A stretch of DNA of 64,000 bases from Mesobacillus boroniphilus (GTDB lineage Bacteria > Bacillota > Bacilli > Bacillales > Cytobacillaceae): positions 372,001-436,000 of the forward strand of contig NZ_QTKX01000002.1 in assembly GCF_018424685.1 (NCBI RefSeq), in the 5' to 3' direction. The notes below the pieces were generated by a model. It was given only the letters and a program-made list of their open reading frames with translations. It ran no database searches and was not told where the DNA came from. Shown in pieces: positions 28,854 through 38,324 of the stretch. A program made the position numbers and the translations under genes. Every line of letters starts with the position of its first letter. Positions within the stretch are counted from its first letter, which is position 1.

Positions 28854-29489
28854 ATGAACTTAAAAATAGAAACATTAAAGCAATTGTCTGATTCCAAGGT
28901 AGTCGCTGTCGTACGCGGCGGTACGGCAGAAGAGGCCATTCAAATTTCGGAAGCGGCCATAGAAGGCGGCTTCAGGGCCATTGAATTAACATATACAACA
29001 CCGGATGTTGCCAGGGTGTTCCAGACGCTGGCAGGAACCGATGCAGTTTTAGGCGCAGGAACAGTCCTGGACCCGGAAACAGCGCGCCACGCCATTTTAA
29101 GCGGGGCGAAGTTCGTGGTCAGCCCGAATTTTAACAAGGAAATCGCTGTCTTATGCAATCGTTACTCCGTTGCTTATTTGCCAGGCTGCATGACAATTAC
29201 AGAAATTGTTACGGCGATTGAAAGCGGCTGTGACATCGTTAAGCTGTTCCCGGCAAACCGTTTTGACCCATCGTTCATCGGCGCGGTCAACGGTCCCCTG
29301 CCACAGGTGCGGGTTATGCCGACAGGCGGAGTCAACCTTGATAATGTCAACGATTGGCTAGGCGCTGGCGCAGTCGCGGCTGGAATTGGCAGTGACCTGA
29401 ACAAGGCGTACCGTTCAGCTGGAAAAGAAGGAGTCACAGAGCTCTGCCATAAGTATATCAAAGCAGTAACAGGAGGGAACGCATCATGA
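28854..29489 (+). CDS. kdgA: KDPG aldolase
   Basis: The 211-residue class I aldolase shows VVRGGTAEEAI, GGFRAIELTY (Glu), LGAGTVLD, and CDIVKLFPAN with the Schiff-base lysine. It splits KDPG into pyruvate and glyceraldehyde-3-phosphate. An open frame continues upstream to 28791, but the ATG at 28854 is preceded by TAGGGGC and avoids a long overlap with the dehydrogenase. The stop overlaps uxuA by four bases. Confidence 0.92.
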   Translation: MNLKIETLKQLSDSKVVAVVRGGTAEEAIQISEAAIEGGFRAIELTYTTPDVARVFQTLAGTDAVLGAGTVLDPETARHAILSGAKFVVSPNFNKEIAVLCNRYSVAYLPGCMTITEIVTAIESGCDIVKLFPANRFDPSFIGAVNGPLPQVRVMPTGGVNLDNVNDWLGAGAVAAGIGSDLNKAYRSAGKEGVTELCHKYIKAVTGGNAS

Positions 29490-30547
29490 ATATAACGTTT
29501 CGCTGGTATGGACGCGATAATGATACTGTCACGCTCGATCATGTAAAACAAATTCCCGGCGTAAAAGGCATTGTATGGGCTTTGCACCAAAAGCCGGTCG
29601 GGGAAGTGTGGGAAAAAGAAGAAGTCAAGGCGGAAATGGATTATATTCAATCATATGGCTTTCATGGCGATGTGGTTGAAAGTGTGAATATCCATGAAGC
29701 GATTAAACTTGGAAATGAGGACCGTGACCGCTACATCGAAAAATACAAGCAAACAATCAGGAATCTGGGAGAAGTCGGCGTCAAGGTCATCTGCTACAAT
29801 TTTATGCCGATTTTTGACTGGACACGTACCGATATGTTCAAGGCACTTCCGGATGGATCGACTGCTTTATTTTTCGAAAAAGATAAAGTGGTAAATCTTG
29901 ATCCGCAGGAATTGATTGAAACTGTCGCTTCCGCTTCGGATTTGACGCTGCCAGGCTGGGAGCCGGAAAAAATGGGCCGAATCAAGGAATTGTTTGCGGC
30001 GTATGAAAGTGTAACAGAGGAAGACCTCTGGGAAAACCTTGGCTATTTCCTGAATGAAATTTTGCCGGTTGCCGAAGAGGCCGGAATCAAAATGGCTATC
30101 CATCCGGATGATCCACCATGGACGATTTTCGGACTTCCGCGCATCATGACTGGCAGAGAGAGTCTGGAGAAACTTCTATCAATCTCTGAATCTCCATCCA
30201 ATGGAATTACCTTCTGTACAGGATCACTCGGGGCAAGCCCTAAAAATGATATGGTGGCACTTGCTGCTGAGTTTGCGCATAAGTCACCATTTGCGCACAT
30301 TCGTAACGTGAAAATCTTTGAGAATGGCGATTTTATCGAGACTTCACATTTAACATCCGATGGTTCAATCAATATCAAAGGGGTAGTAAAAGAGCTATCT
30401 GATATCCAGTACGATGGATATGTTCGTCCGGACCACGGCAGACACCTTTGGGGTGAGGTCTGCAGGCCGGGATATGGTCTATACGACAGGGCGCTTGGCA
30501 TCATGTACCTTCACGGGCTGTGGGATGCATACCAGGCTTCAAAATAG
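29486..30547 (+). CDS. uxuA: mannonate dehydratase
   Basis: The 353-residue protein is of normal UxuA length and has the characteristic TFRWYGRDNDTVTLDHV start, CYNFMPIFDWTRTD, MAIHPDDPPW, FCTGSLG and the C-terminal VRPDHGRHLWGE block. It dehydrates D-mannonate to 2-keto-3-deoxygluconate and uses a divalent metal. Confidence 0.95.
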   Translation: MNITFRWYGRDNDTVTLDHVKQIPGVKGIVWALHQKPVGEVWEKEEVKAEMDYIQSYGFHGDVVESVNIHEAIKLGNEDRDRYIEKYKQTIRNLGEVGVKVICYNFMPIFDWTRTDMFKALPDGSTALFFEKDKVVNLDPQELIETVASASDLTLPGWEPEKMGRIKELFAAYESVTEEDLWENLGYFLNEILPVAEEAGIKMAIHPDDPPWTIFGLPRIMTGRESLEKLLSISESPSNGITFCTGSLGASPKNDMVALAAEFAHKSPFAHIRNVKIFENGDFIETSHLTSDGSINIKGVVKELSDIQYDGYVRPDHGRHLWGEVCRPGYGLYDRALGIMYLHGLWDAYQASK

Positions 30548-30557
30548 GAGGGATACG

Positions 30558-31394
30558 ATGTTTCCAATCCATGAAAACTTAAAAGGAAAAACTGCGGTTA
30601 TTACCGGAGGAAGCGGAGTGCTTTGCTCCGAGATGGCACGTGAGCTGTCAAGACACGGCGTCAATGTAGCTATTTTGAACCGCACTGTGGAAAAAGGGGA
30701 AGCAATCGCAGGTGAAATCAACTCAGCCGGAGGTTCAGCGATTGCTGTTGCTGCAGATGTGCTGAACCAGGATTCTCTTGAAGCAGCCAAAGCTACGGTT
30801 ATCGAGGCATTTGGACGCGTGGATATCTTAATCAATGGAGCAGGTGGAAATCATCCTGACGCGATTACAGCAGTGGAGACATATGAAGAAGATTCAACTG
30901 AGAAGTCCTTTTTCGATATGGATGCACGCGGATTCTCTAAGGTGTTTGACACGAACTTCATCGGAACCTTTTTAACGTGCCAGGTGTTTGGCAAGGAGTT
31001 GCTTAAACAGGATGCTCCTGTCATCATCAATGTATCATCGATGAGCGCCTATTCACCGATGACGAAGGTTCCGGCATACAGTGCGGCCAAATCGGCCATC
31101 AACAACTTCACAATGTGGATGGCTGTCCATTTCGCTGAAACTGGCATGCGTGTCAATGCGATTGCGCCAGGATTCTTCCTGACATCGCAAAACCGCAATC
31201 TGCTGCTGAAAGAAGACGGAACGCATACAGACCGTTCCAAGAAAATCATCGCCCATACACCAATGAAGCGATTCGGACAGCCGAAGGACTTGTTAGGTGC
31301 ACTTCTCTGGCTTACTGATGAAGAATATTCAGGGTTTGTAACTGGAGTAACCGTGCCCGTGGATGGCGGGTTTATGGCTTATTCTGGAGTTTGA
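30558..31394 (+). CDS. uxuB: SDR-type D-mannonate oxidoreductase (fructuronate reductase)
   Basis: The 278-residue short-chain dehydrogenase has TGGSGVL (cofactor loop), NGAGG, a catalytic serine in INVSSMS and YSAAK (YxxxK). B. subtilis uses an SDR protein (YjmF/UxuB) for fructuronate reduction, and the gene directly follows uxuA here. The frame is open far upstream inside uxuA, but GGAGGG places the start at 30558. Confidence 0.85.
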   Translation: MFPIHENLKGKTAVITGGSGVLCSEMARELSRHGVNVAILNRTVEKGEAIAGEINSAGGSAIAVAADVLNQDSLEAAKATVIEAFGRVDILINGAGGNHPDAITAVETYEEDSTEKSFFDMDARGFSKVFDTNFIGTFLTCQVFGKELLKQDAPVIINVSSMSAYSPMTKVPAYSAAKSAINNFTMWMAVHFAETGMRVNAIAPGFFLTSQNRNLLLKEDGTHTDRSKKIIAHTPMKRFGQPKDLLGALLWLTDEEYSGFVTGVTVPVDGGFMAYSGV

Positions 31395-31410
31395 TAGAGG
31401 TTTTTTGCAG

Positions 31411-31447
31411 CATCCACAGAACACTGTTCTGTGGGTGTTTGTTTTTT
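31411..31447 (+). terminator. terminator between uxuB and the HPS-like gene
   Basis: CCACAGAA pairs with TTCTGTGG and is followed by GTGTTTGTTTTTT. It should reduce transcription of the HPS-like gene relative to the rest of the operon. Confidence 0.75.
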
Positions 31448-31465
31448 AAAGAGGAGGGAACGACG

Positions 31466-32092
31466 ATGAAAATTCAGCTTGCATTAGACCGGCTAACTAG
31501 GGAAGAGTGTTTTTCTATTTTAGAAGAGACGTCAGATTATATTGATTGGATTGAGATAGGAACGGGTGTCATCAAGGAATATGGGATGGGAATAGTTCGT
31601 GAAATTAGCGAAGCCTATCTGCAAAAAACGGTAGTAGCCGATATGAAAACATGTGACGCAGGCCGGCATGAAGCGAAGCAGGCCTTTGAAGCAGGAGCCG
31701 ATATTATTACGGTAATGGCTTTCGCGCATAATAATACTGTAGCAGAAACACTTGAGGCCGCCCGGCAGTATGGTAAGAGAATTATGGTAGATTTACTGGG
31801 TGTTACCGACGTGATGAGGGTCAAGGAGCTTTACGGACTGGGAGTTGACTTGTTTTGCCTCCATGTAGGAAAGGACATGCAGCAGGAAGGCGCTCTCGCT
31901 GATTCCTCTCTGTACCGTCTGATAGAGGGTCTCGAAAATATTGAAGTGGCTATTGCTGGCGGCATATCCGATAAAACCATCAGCGCATTGAAAAATAGTA
32001 TAGTGGACATCGCCATTGTCGGAAGTGCGATCACAGGCAACAGCCAGCCAGGCAAAGCGAGCAGAGTAATAAGAGAGTTTTCAAAAGTATAG
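31466..32092 (+). CDS. 3-hexulose-6-phosphate synthase-like protein (OMPDC superfamily)
   Basis: The 208-residue protein matches HPS in length and motifs: LQ-like start KIQLALDRLT, WIEIGTGVIKEYG, VADMKTCDAG (metal and catalytic residues), LFCLHVGKDMQ and AIAGGIS. The HxGxDxQ form favours HPS over 3-keto-L-gulonate-6-phosphate decarboxylase, but the latter is a close alternative. HPS condenses formaldehyde with ribulose-5-phosphate or runs in reverse. GAGGAGGG sets the ATG at 31466. Confidence 0.78.
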   Translation: MKIQLALDRLTREECFSILEETSDYIDWIEIGTGVIKEYGMGIVREISEAYLQKTVVADMKTCDAGRHEAKQAFEAGADIITVMAFAHNNTVAETLEAARQYGKRIMVDLLGVTDVMRVKELYGLGVDLFCLHVGKDMQQEGALADSSLYRLIEGLENIEVAIAGGISDKTISALKNSIVDIAIVGSAITGNSQPGKASRVIREFSKV

Positions 32093-32168
32093 GGTGCCTC
32101 CTATCTAGCTGCTTTCAGAATTGCATGTATTGCCTTATAATATTTTTGAATTGAAAGGAGTGTTATCA

Positions 32169-33902
32169 ATGGAGTGGAAGCACAAAGCTGAAAGATGGCT
32201 TGGTTTTGCTGAATTGGATAAGGAACTTAAAGCTGAGCTGGAAGCAATCCGTCATGATGAAAAAGAACTTGAAGAAGCGTTTTATAAAGATCTCGAATTT
32301 GGTACGGGTGGAATGCGTGGGGAAATTGGCGCCGGGACAAACCGGATGAATTTATATACGGTCCGTAAGGCGTCTGCCGGGCTGGCTGCTTATTTAGAAG
32401 AAAACGGTGATGAAGCGAAGCGCCGCGGGGTGGCGATCGCATACGATTCCCGGCATAAGTCTCCTGAGTTTGCAATGGAGGCAGCCAGGACGCTGGCGAC
32501 AAAAGGCATTCAAACATATGTATTTGAGGAACTAAGGCCGACACCTGAATTATCATTTGCAGTTCGCTACCTTCACGCTTACGCAGGGATTGTCGTCACG
32601 GCGAGCCATAATCCGCCAGAATATAACGGGTATAAGGTGTACGGGCATGATGGCGGCCAGCTTCCGCCTGAGAGTGCGGATAGGGTCATCGCAAAGGTAA
32701 ATGACATCGAGAATGAGTTAATGATCGAGGTTAAAGACGAACAGGAATTGCGAAATCAAGGATTGATTAAAATGATTGGATCAGAAGTCGACAGTGCCTA
32801 TCTGGAAAAGCTGATGACAATATCTGAGAACCCTGATCTAGCGGAGGAAGCGGATGTAAAGGTCGTTTTCACACCGTTGCATGGGACAGCGAACAAGCCA
32901 GTACGCAATATTCTAGATAAGCTGGGCTATAAAAATGTGCTGGTCGTAAAGGAGCAGGAGCTTCCAGACCCTGAATTTTCTACGGTAAAAAGCCCAAACC
33001 CTGAGGAGCACGCTGCATTTGAGCTGGCTATCAAAGAAGGAAAGGGAATCGATGCCGATCTATTGATTGCAACAGATCCCGACGCAGACAGATTAGGGAT
33101 TGCGGTTAAGGATGAGCAAGGCGAATATGTAGTTTTAACAGGCAATCAAACGGGCGCCTTGCTGCTTCATTATATTTTGAGCCAAAAGAAAGAAAAAGGA
33201 ACCTTGCCTGAACATGGAGTCGTACTGAAAACTATTGTCACCTCTGAGCTTGGCCGGACGATTGCAAAAGCGTTTGGGGTGGAAACAATCGATGTGCTGA
33301 CAGGGTTCAAGTTCATAGCCGAAAAAATCGGTGAGTATGAACGTTCAGGCGGATACAAATTCCTTTTCGGCTATGAAGAAAGCTATGGCTATATGGTTGG
33401 TGACTTTACCCGTGATAAGGATGCTGTCCAGGCTGCGATGCTGGCTGTTGAGGTATGTACATATTATAAGAAGAAAGGGATGTCGCTTCACGAAGCTTTG
33501 AATTCCATCTTCGAAGAATATGGATTTTATCAGGAAGGTCTCCAATCCTTGACATTGAAAGGAAAAGAAGGGGCTGAACAGATCAGGAAAACTCTTGATG
33601 ACTTCCGCGCGAATCCGCTAAATAATCTTGGGGAATGGAAAGTGACGGTTGTTGAGGATTATCTGAAGGGGATAAGAACGGAGGGAAGCCAGGAAGAAAG
33701 GATTGAGCTCCCTGCCTCTAATGTCATCAAATATTACCTTGAGGATGGAACATGGCTTTGCCTGCGTCCTTCCGGTACAGAGCCGAAAATAAAATTTTAC
33801 TTTGGAGTAAGTGGAAAAAGCTTATCCGAAAGCAAACACAAGCTACAACAGGTTGAACAACTTTTTATGCAGCTGGTCAAGGAAAAGATGGGCGTACAAT
33901 AA
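32169..33902 (+). CDS. pgcA: phosphoglucomutase/phosphomannomutase
   Basis: The 577-residue alpha-D-phosphohexomutase has the phosphoserine loop [15 protein letters not shown], the metal loop DPDADRLG, the sugar loop GYEESYG and the C-terminal phosphate loop [11 protein letters not shown]. It interconverts glucose-6- and glucose-1-phosphate, feeding GtaB (57277) and GalE (47277) for envelope polymers. AAAGGAG sets the ATG at 32169 rather than the upstream ATG at 32121. Confidence 0.92.
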   Translation: MEWKHKAERWLGFAELDKELKAELEAIRHDEKELEEAFYKDLEFGTGGMRGEIGAGTNRMNLYTVRKASAGLAAYLEENGDEAKRRGVAIAYDSRHKSPEFAMEAARTLATKGIQTYVFEELRPTPELSFAVRYLHAYAGIVVTASHNPPEYNGYKVYGHDGGQLPPESADRVIAKVNDIENELMIEVKDEQELRNQGLIKMIGSEVDSAYLEKLMTISENPDLAEEADVKVVFTPLHGTANKPVRNILDKLGYKNVLVVKEQELPDPEFSTVKSPNPEEHAAFELAIKEGKGIDADLLIATDPDADRLGIAVKDEQGEYVVLTGNQTGALLLHYILSQKKEKGTLPEHGVVLKTIVTSELGRTIAKAFGVETIDVLTGFKFIAEKIGEYERSGGYKFLFGYEESYGYMVGDFTRDKDAVQAAMLAVEVCTYYKKKGMSLHEALNSIFEEYGFYQEGLQSLTLKGKEGAEQIRKTLDDFRANPLNNLGEWKVTVVEDYLKGIRTEGSQEERIELPASNVIKYYLEDGTWLCLRPSGTEPKIKFYFGVSGKSLSESKHKLQQVEQLFMQLVKEKMGVQ

Positions 33903-33909
33903 AAATAGG

Positions 33910-33950
33910 GGGATGATCTTGTGCTTCCATGAAGCAGAGATCATCCCTTT
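33910..33950 (+). terminator. terminator of pgcA
   Basis: GGGATGATCT pairs with AGATCATCCC around an inner GCTTC/GAAGC stem and is followed by TTTT. Confidence 0.8.
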
Positions 33951-34791
33951 TGGTGCCTGGACAAATAGACCTAAAACCAAAATCAACAACATCGCAAACA
34001 AGAACTTCTTCAACCGTAAATCCTCCAATTAAAATTATAAAAGGCTGTTTTCGTAAAGAATGTTGTTAAAATCCTAAAGCCGATTTTAACGTAATATTTA
34101 CGCCATTTTGTAGTTCGGTATTAAGTTTGCAGGCTCTTTTCTCATAACAAGATTCTATTTGAGAAGATAAATAGTTCATTCACTCCTATTTTGTAGTCGA
34201 TAGCAACAAAGTTTGAGAAAAGAGCCTTATAAAAAACCGGAAATTATGTTTCTCACCCCATAAATCATACTTTAGTAATAGCATTTTATGTTTCAATTTG
34301 CTAATCACTCAGGAATCTTTTAGTAAGGCTGTTTTCGCATTAAAACGGCTTGGCCGCATACCCATCTGCTTCGGGGCTCTTTTCTTGCTGATTCTTAACC
34401 GGCATAGCCATAATACTCGTAATAATCCAGTAATCTTTCCTTTTGATTGAGAAAGCAGCAAAGTAACGAAAAAACCTTTGGTGACGAAGAAAATGTAATG
34501 AATTTGTTATCAGCTTTTAATAGCAAATTGCTATATTTATAAAGACTGGATAATCTAGATGAAAATGATGTTCCTATCTTTTTTTTAGGGTCAATGCAGG
34601 TGCTGAAATTGGGAGTATTGTCTTGCGTGTGGCTTCTAGTATAGCCAGCGTGATTGTGGTAATATGGGGATAGTCCATACTCGGCGATTTATGTAATAGC
34701 AGGGAGTGTACTGCTGGGAATCGGGTAAGGCTTTTTTTGATTGTATTATTATATTGAAGCAATGTTTCATCGGAAGGATGGAGAATTTTTT
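33951..34791. other. gene-poor region with MITE-like inverted repeats
   Basis: About 840 bases hold no convincing gene. AAGGCTGTTTTCG occurs at 34041 and 34325, GGCTCTTTTCT at 34132 and 34375, and a 14-base inverted repeat spans 34131-34227. Confidence 0.55.
34131..34227. repeat. MITE-like element with 14-base terminal inverted repeats
   Basis: AGGCTCTTTTCTCA at the left end is matched perfectly by TGAGAAAAGAGCCT at the right end, 97 bases in all with no coding capacity. A partial related end lies at 34375. Confidence 0.5.
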
Positions 34792-36258
34792 TTGGAGTCT
34801 AAAAGTAAGAACAAGTTTTTTAAGGGAACTTTTTATGTATTCATTATAAAAATGCTTGGAGCTGGCCTGGCGTTCTTGACACAGGTGGTCATCAGCAAGG
34901 CGATTGGGATCGAGGATTATGGTTCTCTGAGCCTGTTTTTATCGATTGCCAATATCATGATGGTGCTTCCGCTGATCGGGATGGATACAGGGATCATCCG
35001 GAGTGTTGCGGCGGCGGATGAGAAAAGCCATAAAAAATGGTTCCTTACTATAACCATGAAGATTGCCACACTGCTATTGGCACTAATCCTGGCAATCGTA
35101 TTTGTCACGAGGAATGCATTATTTGAGGCGTTCAATCTGGATGTCGAACTTAGCCTTTATTTAATGCTTTATGTCATCTTCATTGCCTATTCAAAGATCA
35201 TGGACGGTTTTTTGCAGGGGGAGCACAAGACAGTTGTTGCGAACATTTTCAACCCGCTGTTAAATAACCTGTTGAAAATCACTGTTCTGGCTGCTGTTTA
35301 CACGGCCACACGCGACTTGCTCACTACCGTGATCGTATTGCTGGCGGTAGAAATGGTTCTTGTCATTGCCCGTTTCATATACCTGGCAAAAGGATATATG
35401 AAAGTGGACCCAGAGCCTAAGGGGGACGTCAAGGGTTATGTGAAATACTCCTTGCCGTTGTTTTTTGTGGCTTCCATTTCGATTTTGCTGCTGTCCCTGG
35501 ATAAATTCATCCTGAGTTATCTTATGGGCAACTTTGAGGTCGGCATACTAAAGATATTCGAGAACTACGCAGCTATCCTGGCGTTGTTTGTTACGCCATT
35601 TGTGACGCTATGGCCAATCATGTCAGAATATTATCGCAAAGATAAAATGGACGAGCTTAAGGACTTATTCAAGCAGTCGACTCTTGTCATTGCGGCGCTG
35701 ATCATGCCTGCATGGATCACGCTGACAGTCAGTACGGAAGAGATGCTGGGCATTTTCGGTGTTGATGCGTCGGAGATCGGGAACATCCGCTTGATCATGT
35801 TCCTGTTCTTCCTCGGAACGGTCTATGACGCCATCATTGGTCCTGCCGGGGCGCTATTAAGCATGACCAAGTACTCAAAAATAAATCTTTACAATAATAT
35901 TGCTTTGTTTGTGATCAACATTGTACTTAGTTTTATTTTGATTTCGCAGATCGGGCTGCTTGGAGCAGCGATTTCGTTCTCTGCTTCAAAGATTTTTATC
36001 AATACGCTGAATGTTTATCAGAACAAGAGGCTGTTTAACTTGTTCCCATATGGCAAAATGCATTTCCTGCTGATTGCCGCCGGTATACCTGTCTATTATA
36101 TCGGCTCATGGGCGAAGAGCTTTATCGATGCGGGAAGCATTATCACCATTGGAACAATAGGAATTCTCTCATACATTCTATATTTGAGCTTTTTCATAGC
36201 CTTGAACAAGGAAAGCGCGAAAAAGCTGCTGATCCAAATCAAAAAAAGGAAGGGTTAG
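34792..36258 (+). CDS. polysaccharide flippase (Wzx/MATE-like)
   Basis: The 488-residue protein has about 12-14 membrane helices and a flippase N-terminus (IKMLGAGLAFLTQVVISKAIGIEDYGSLSLFLS). It should move lipid-linked saccharide units across the membrane. A longer frame starts at 34741, but GGATGGAG eight bases before a TTG at 34792 supports the shorter form. Followed by glycerophosphotransferase and tagD genes, suggesting export of a phosphoglycerol-decorated polymer. Confidence 0.87.
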   Translation: MESKSKNKFFKGTFYVFIIKMLGAGLAFLTQVVISKAIGIEDYGSLSLFLSIANIMMVLPLIGMDTGIIRSVAAADEKSHKKWFLTITMKIATLLLALILAIVFVTRNALFEAFNLDVELSLYLMLYVIFIAYSKIMDGFLQGEHKTVVANIFNPLLNNLLKITVLAAVYTATRDLLTTVIVLLAVEMVLVIARFIYLAKGYMKVDPEPKGDVKGYVKYSLPLFFVASISILLLSLDKFILSYLMGNFEVGILKIFENYAAILALFVTPFVTLWPIMSEYYRKDKMDELKDLFKQSTLVIAALIMPAWITLTVSTEEMLGIFGVDASEIGNIRLIMFLFFLGTVYDAIIGPAGALLSMTKYSKINLYNNIALFVINIVLSFILISQIGLLGAAISFSASKIFINTLNVYQNKRLFNLFPYGKMHFLLIAAGIPVYYIGSWAKSFIDAGSIITIGTIGILSYILYLSFFIALNKESAKKLLIQIKKRKG

Positions 36259-36396
36259 CCTTCGATTTATATTGCGTTTAAATTATTTCTTGGCATAAAC
36301 TAAGTAAATAGCCATTGGCGATTTATGCAGTGGCTTCAAGGGTATAAATATAATATTATTGCTCTAAAAATATTTTCTTTGGAAGAGGAGCTCATG

Positions 36397-37662
36397 ATGA
36401 ACAAACAATCTGTAAAAGAAACAGCCAAAAAGCTGCTTCTTTTGATTATAAATTTCTTCATTTTAATTATTTCATTCTTGATTCCAAAAACAGATAAGAT
36501 TGTTCTTGTCGGCGGCTGGTATGGCAAGAGGTTCGCTGACAACTCGAAGCACTTCTTTCTTTATGCTCATGAAAATAAGGAAGAGCTGGGCCTAGAGAAG
36601 GTAGTATGGGTTACGAGAAGTGATGAAATCAAAAATGAATTGAGCAGTCAGGGTTTTAATGTGTATAAGTCCTGGTCGATTCCATCTGTCTGGTACCATT
36701 TCCGGGCAGGTATCCATCTGGTGGATCAGGCCTTCAGCGATATTAATCCCTGGTTTTCGATCAGAAGCAAAAAAATTAATCTATGGCACGGCTTTCCTCT
36801 GAAGAAGATTGGAGCATACGCAGATGGTTCTTACAAAACAAATATTCAAAAGCCAGAAACAGTATGGGATAAATTAGATAGTATTTTAACTAGGGGAAAT
36901 TGGGGTAAACATTATGTATTGGCAACATCTGATTTCTCGGCAAAAATCCTTGCTGAGGCCTTCAACAGGCCAGTCGAGAGTATGATTGTATCGGGTTACC
37001 CAAGAAATTACGAACCCTTGATTGAAAATCCGGTCAAATACATTCCGAATCATGAAAAGGATTATTTGAATAAGGTAGTAGAAGCCAAAAAGCAAGGTGA
37101 TAAAATCATCGGCTATTTCCCGACTTTCAGGGACAAACGTGAAACATTGATCTTTGGAACGAGCGACAGCAGTGAAATCCAGGAAATCATGGACTATTTC
37201 AATGAATCAAATATCAAAGTGATCGGCAAGTTCCATTTTGCCGGAAAAGATGACAAATTTTCTGATTTACATAATCATGAAGCTTTCATTAACTTGCCAT
37301 CTGATGCTGATGTCTATACGTTTTTAAGCGAAATTGATGTGTTGATGACAGATTATTCGTCGATTTACTTTGACTATCTATTATGGGACCGGCCAATCAT
37401 CTTTTTCCCTTATGACCTGGCGTATTACCGGGATGAGGATAGGGGACTTATTTTTGACTACGACGAGTTCACGCCTGGACCTAAGGCCTTCAATATCGAG
37501 CAGTTAAAGCAGCTGCTATCGAATGGTGTAGATGAATTAAACAAAAGCTATCAGAGAGATTATGGAGAATCATCGGACGAGCTTAAAAGAAAGATTTTCG
37601 GCGATCATCCGGGGAAGACGGATATCCGCCATTTAATCGAGCAAATAAAAAATCTTGCCTAA
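36397..37662 (+). CDS. CDP-glycerol glycerophosphotransferase (TagB/TagF family)
   Basis: The 421-residue protein has an N-terminal hydrophobic segment and family blocks NLWHGFPLKKIG, SGYPRNY, YFPTFRD, KFHF and DVLMTDYSSIYFDYLLWDRPIIFF. It transfers glycerol phosphate from CDP-glycerol to a teichoic-acid-type acceptor. The downstream tagD supplies CDP-glycerol. GAGGAG is better spaced for the ATG at 36397 than for that at 36394. It could be primase-like (TagB) or a decorating enzyme. Confidence 0.9.
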   Translation: MNKQSVKETAKKLLLLIINFFILIISFLIPKTDKIVLVGGWYGKRFADNSKHFFLYAHENKEELGLEKVVWVTRSDEIKNELSSQGFNVYKSWSIPSVWYHFRAGIHLVDQAFSDINPWFSIRSKKINLWHGFPLKKIGAYADGSYKTNIQKPETVWDKLDSILTRGNWGKHYVLATSDFSAKILAEAFNRPVESMIVSGYPRNYEPLIENPVKYIPNHEKDYLNKVVEAKKQGDKIIGYFPTFRDKRETLIFGTSDSSEIQEIMDYFNESNIKVIGKFHFAGKDDKFSDLHNHEAFINLPSDADVYTFLSEIDVLMTDYSSIYFDYLLWDRPIIFFPYDLAYYRDEDRGLIFDYDEFTPGPKAFNIEQLKQLLSNGVDELNKSYQRDYGESSDELKRKIFGDHPGKTDIRHLIEQIKNLA

Positions 37663-37676
37663 GAGGGAGAATAGAC

Positions 37677-38069
37677 ATGAGAAAGGTAATCACATACGGA
37701 ACATTCGACCTGATTCATTATGGACATATCAATTTGTTAAAAAGAGCGAAAGAACAAGGTGACTATCTGATCGTTGCCCTTTCAACCAATGAATTTAATG
37801 AATTAAAAGGGAAGAAGTGCTACTTCCCGTATGAAGAGCGAAAGAAACTTGTAGAAGCAATTCGCTATGTGGATCTGGTCATCCCCGAAAACAGCTGGGA
37901 CCAGAAAATTGAGGATGTAAAAGAGTTCAAGGTTGATGTCTTCGTCATGGGTGATGACTGGAAAGGTAAGTTCGATTTCCTCAAGGATTATTGCGAGGTC
38001 ATTTACCTGGGCAGGACTCCTGAAATCTCAACGACTAAGATCAAACAGGAATTGGGCCACAAAGGCTGA
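37677..38069 (+). CDS. tagD: glycerol-3-phosphate cytidylyltransferase
   Basis: The 130-residue nucleotidyltransferase has YGTFDLIHYGHINLLKRA (HxGH active site), VMGDDWKGKFD and ISTTKIK. It makes CDP-glycerol from CTP and glycerol-3-phosphate for the transferase encoded 14 bases upstream. Confidence 0.95.
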   Translation: MRKVITYGTFDLIHYGHINLLKRAKEQGDYLIVALSTNEFNELKGKKCYFPYEERKKLVEAIRYVDLVIPENSWDQKIEDVKEFKVDVFVMGDDWKGKFDFLKDYCEVIYLGRTPEISTTKIKQELGHKG

Positions 38070-38077
38070 TACAGACG

Positions 38078-38113
38078 GAAAAAGCGTGATTCCCTGGAAT
38101 CACGCTTTTTTCT
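38078..38113 (+). terminator. terminator of the flippase-tagD operon
   Basis: AAAAAGCGTGATTCC pairs with GGAATCACGCTTTTTT around a CT loop. Confidence 0.9.
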
Positions 38114-38156
38114 GACAAAATGGCTTTTCAGTAGATCATTTTCACCCCGGCTTATG

Positions 38157-38324
38157 TTAACCTTCCTCTTCCTCTTCTATCAAGCAAGTGACGGCATATG
38201 TTGCAAAAGCAGAGAATCCTAAAATAAGAGAAAGAAGAAACATCGTGCCTTCTGGAAATATTTTAGATAATAGGAAACTGAAAAAAATAATGATCCAGCA
38301 AACGATAATGACCTTTTCTTTCAT
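38157..38324 (-). CDS. small two-helix membrane protein, 55 residues
   Basis: Reading the minus strand from the ATG at 38324 gives 55 codons with two hydrophobic stretches (IIVCWIIIFFSFLLS and FLLSLILGFSAFATYAV) and an acidic EEEEEG tail. AAGGAG six bases upstream is an excellent ribosome binding site. No family is recognised. It lies alone between the tagD terminator and the phosphoesterase terminator. Confidence 0.65.
   Translation of the reverse strand: MKEKVIIVCWIIIFFSFLLSKIFPEGTMFLLSLILGFSAFATYAVTCLIEEEEEG

Noticed and set aside
33843..34028. 61-codon minus-strand frame with a signal-like start
   Set aside because: A TTG preceded by GGAGG is tempting, but the frame runs through the pgcA terminator and into the pgcA 3' end; kept out for lack of conservation evidence.
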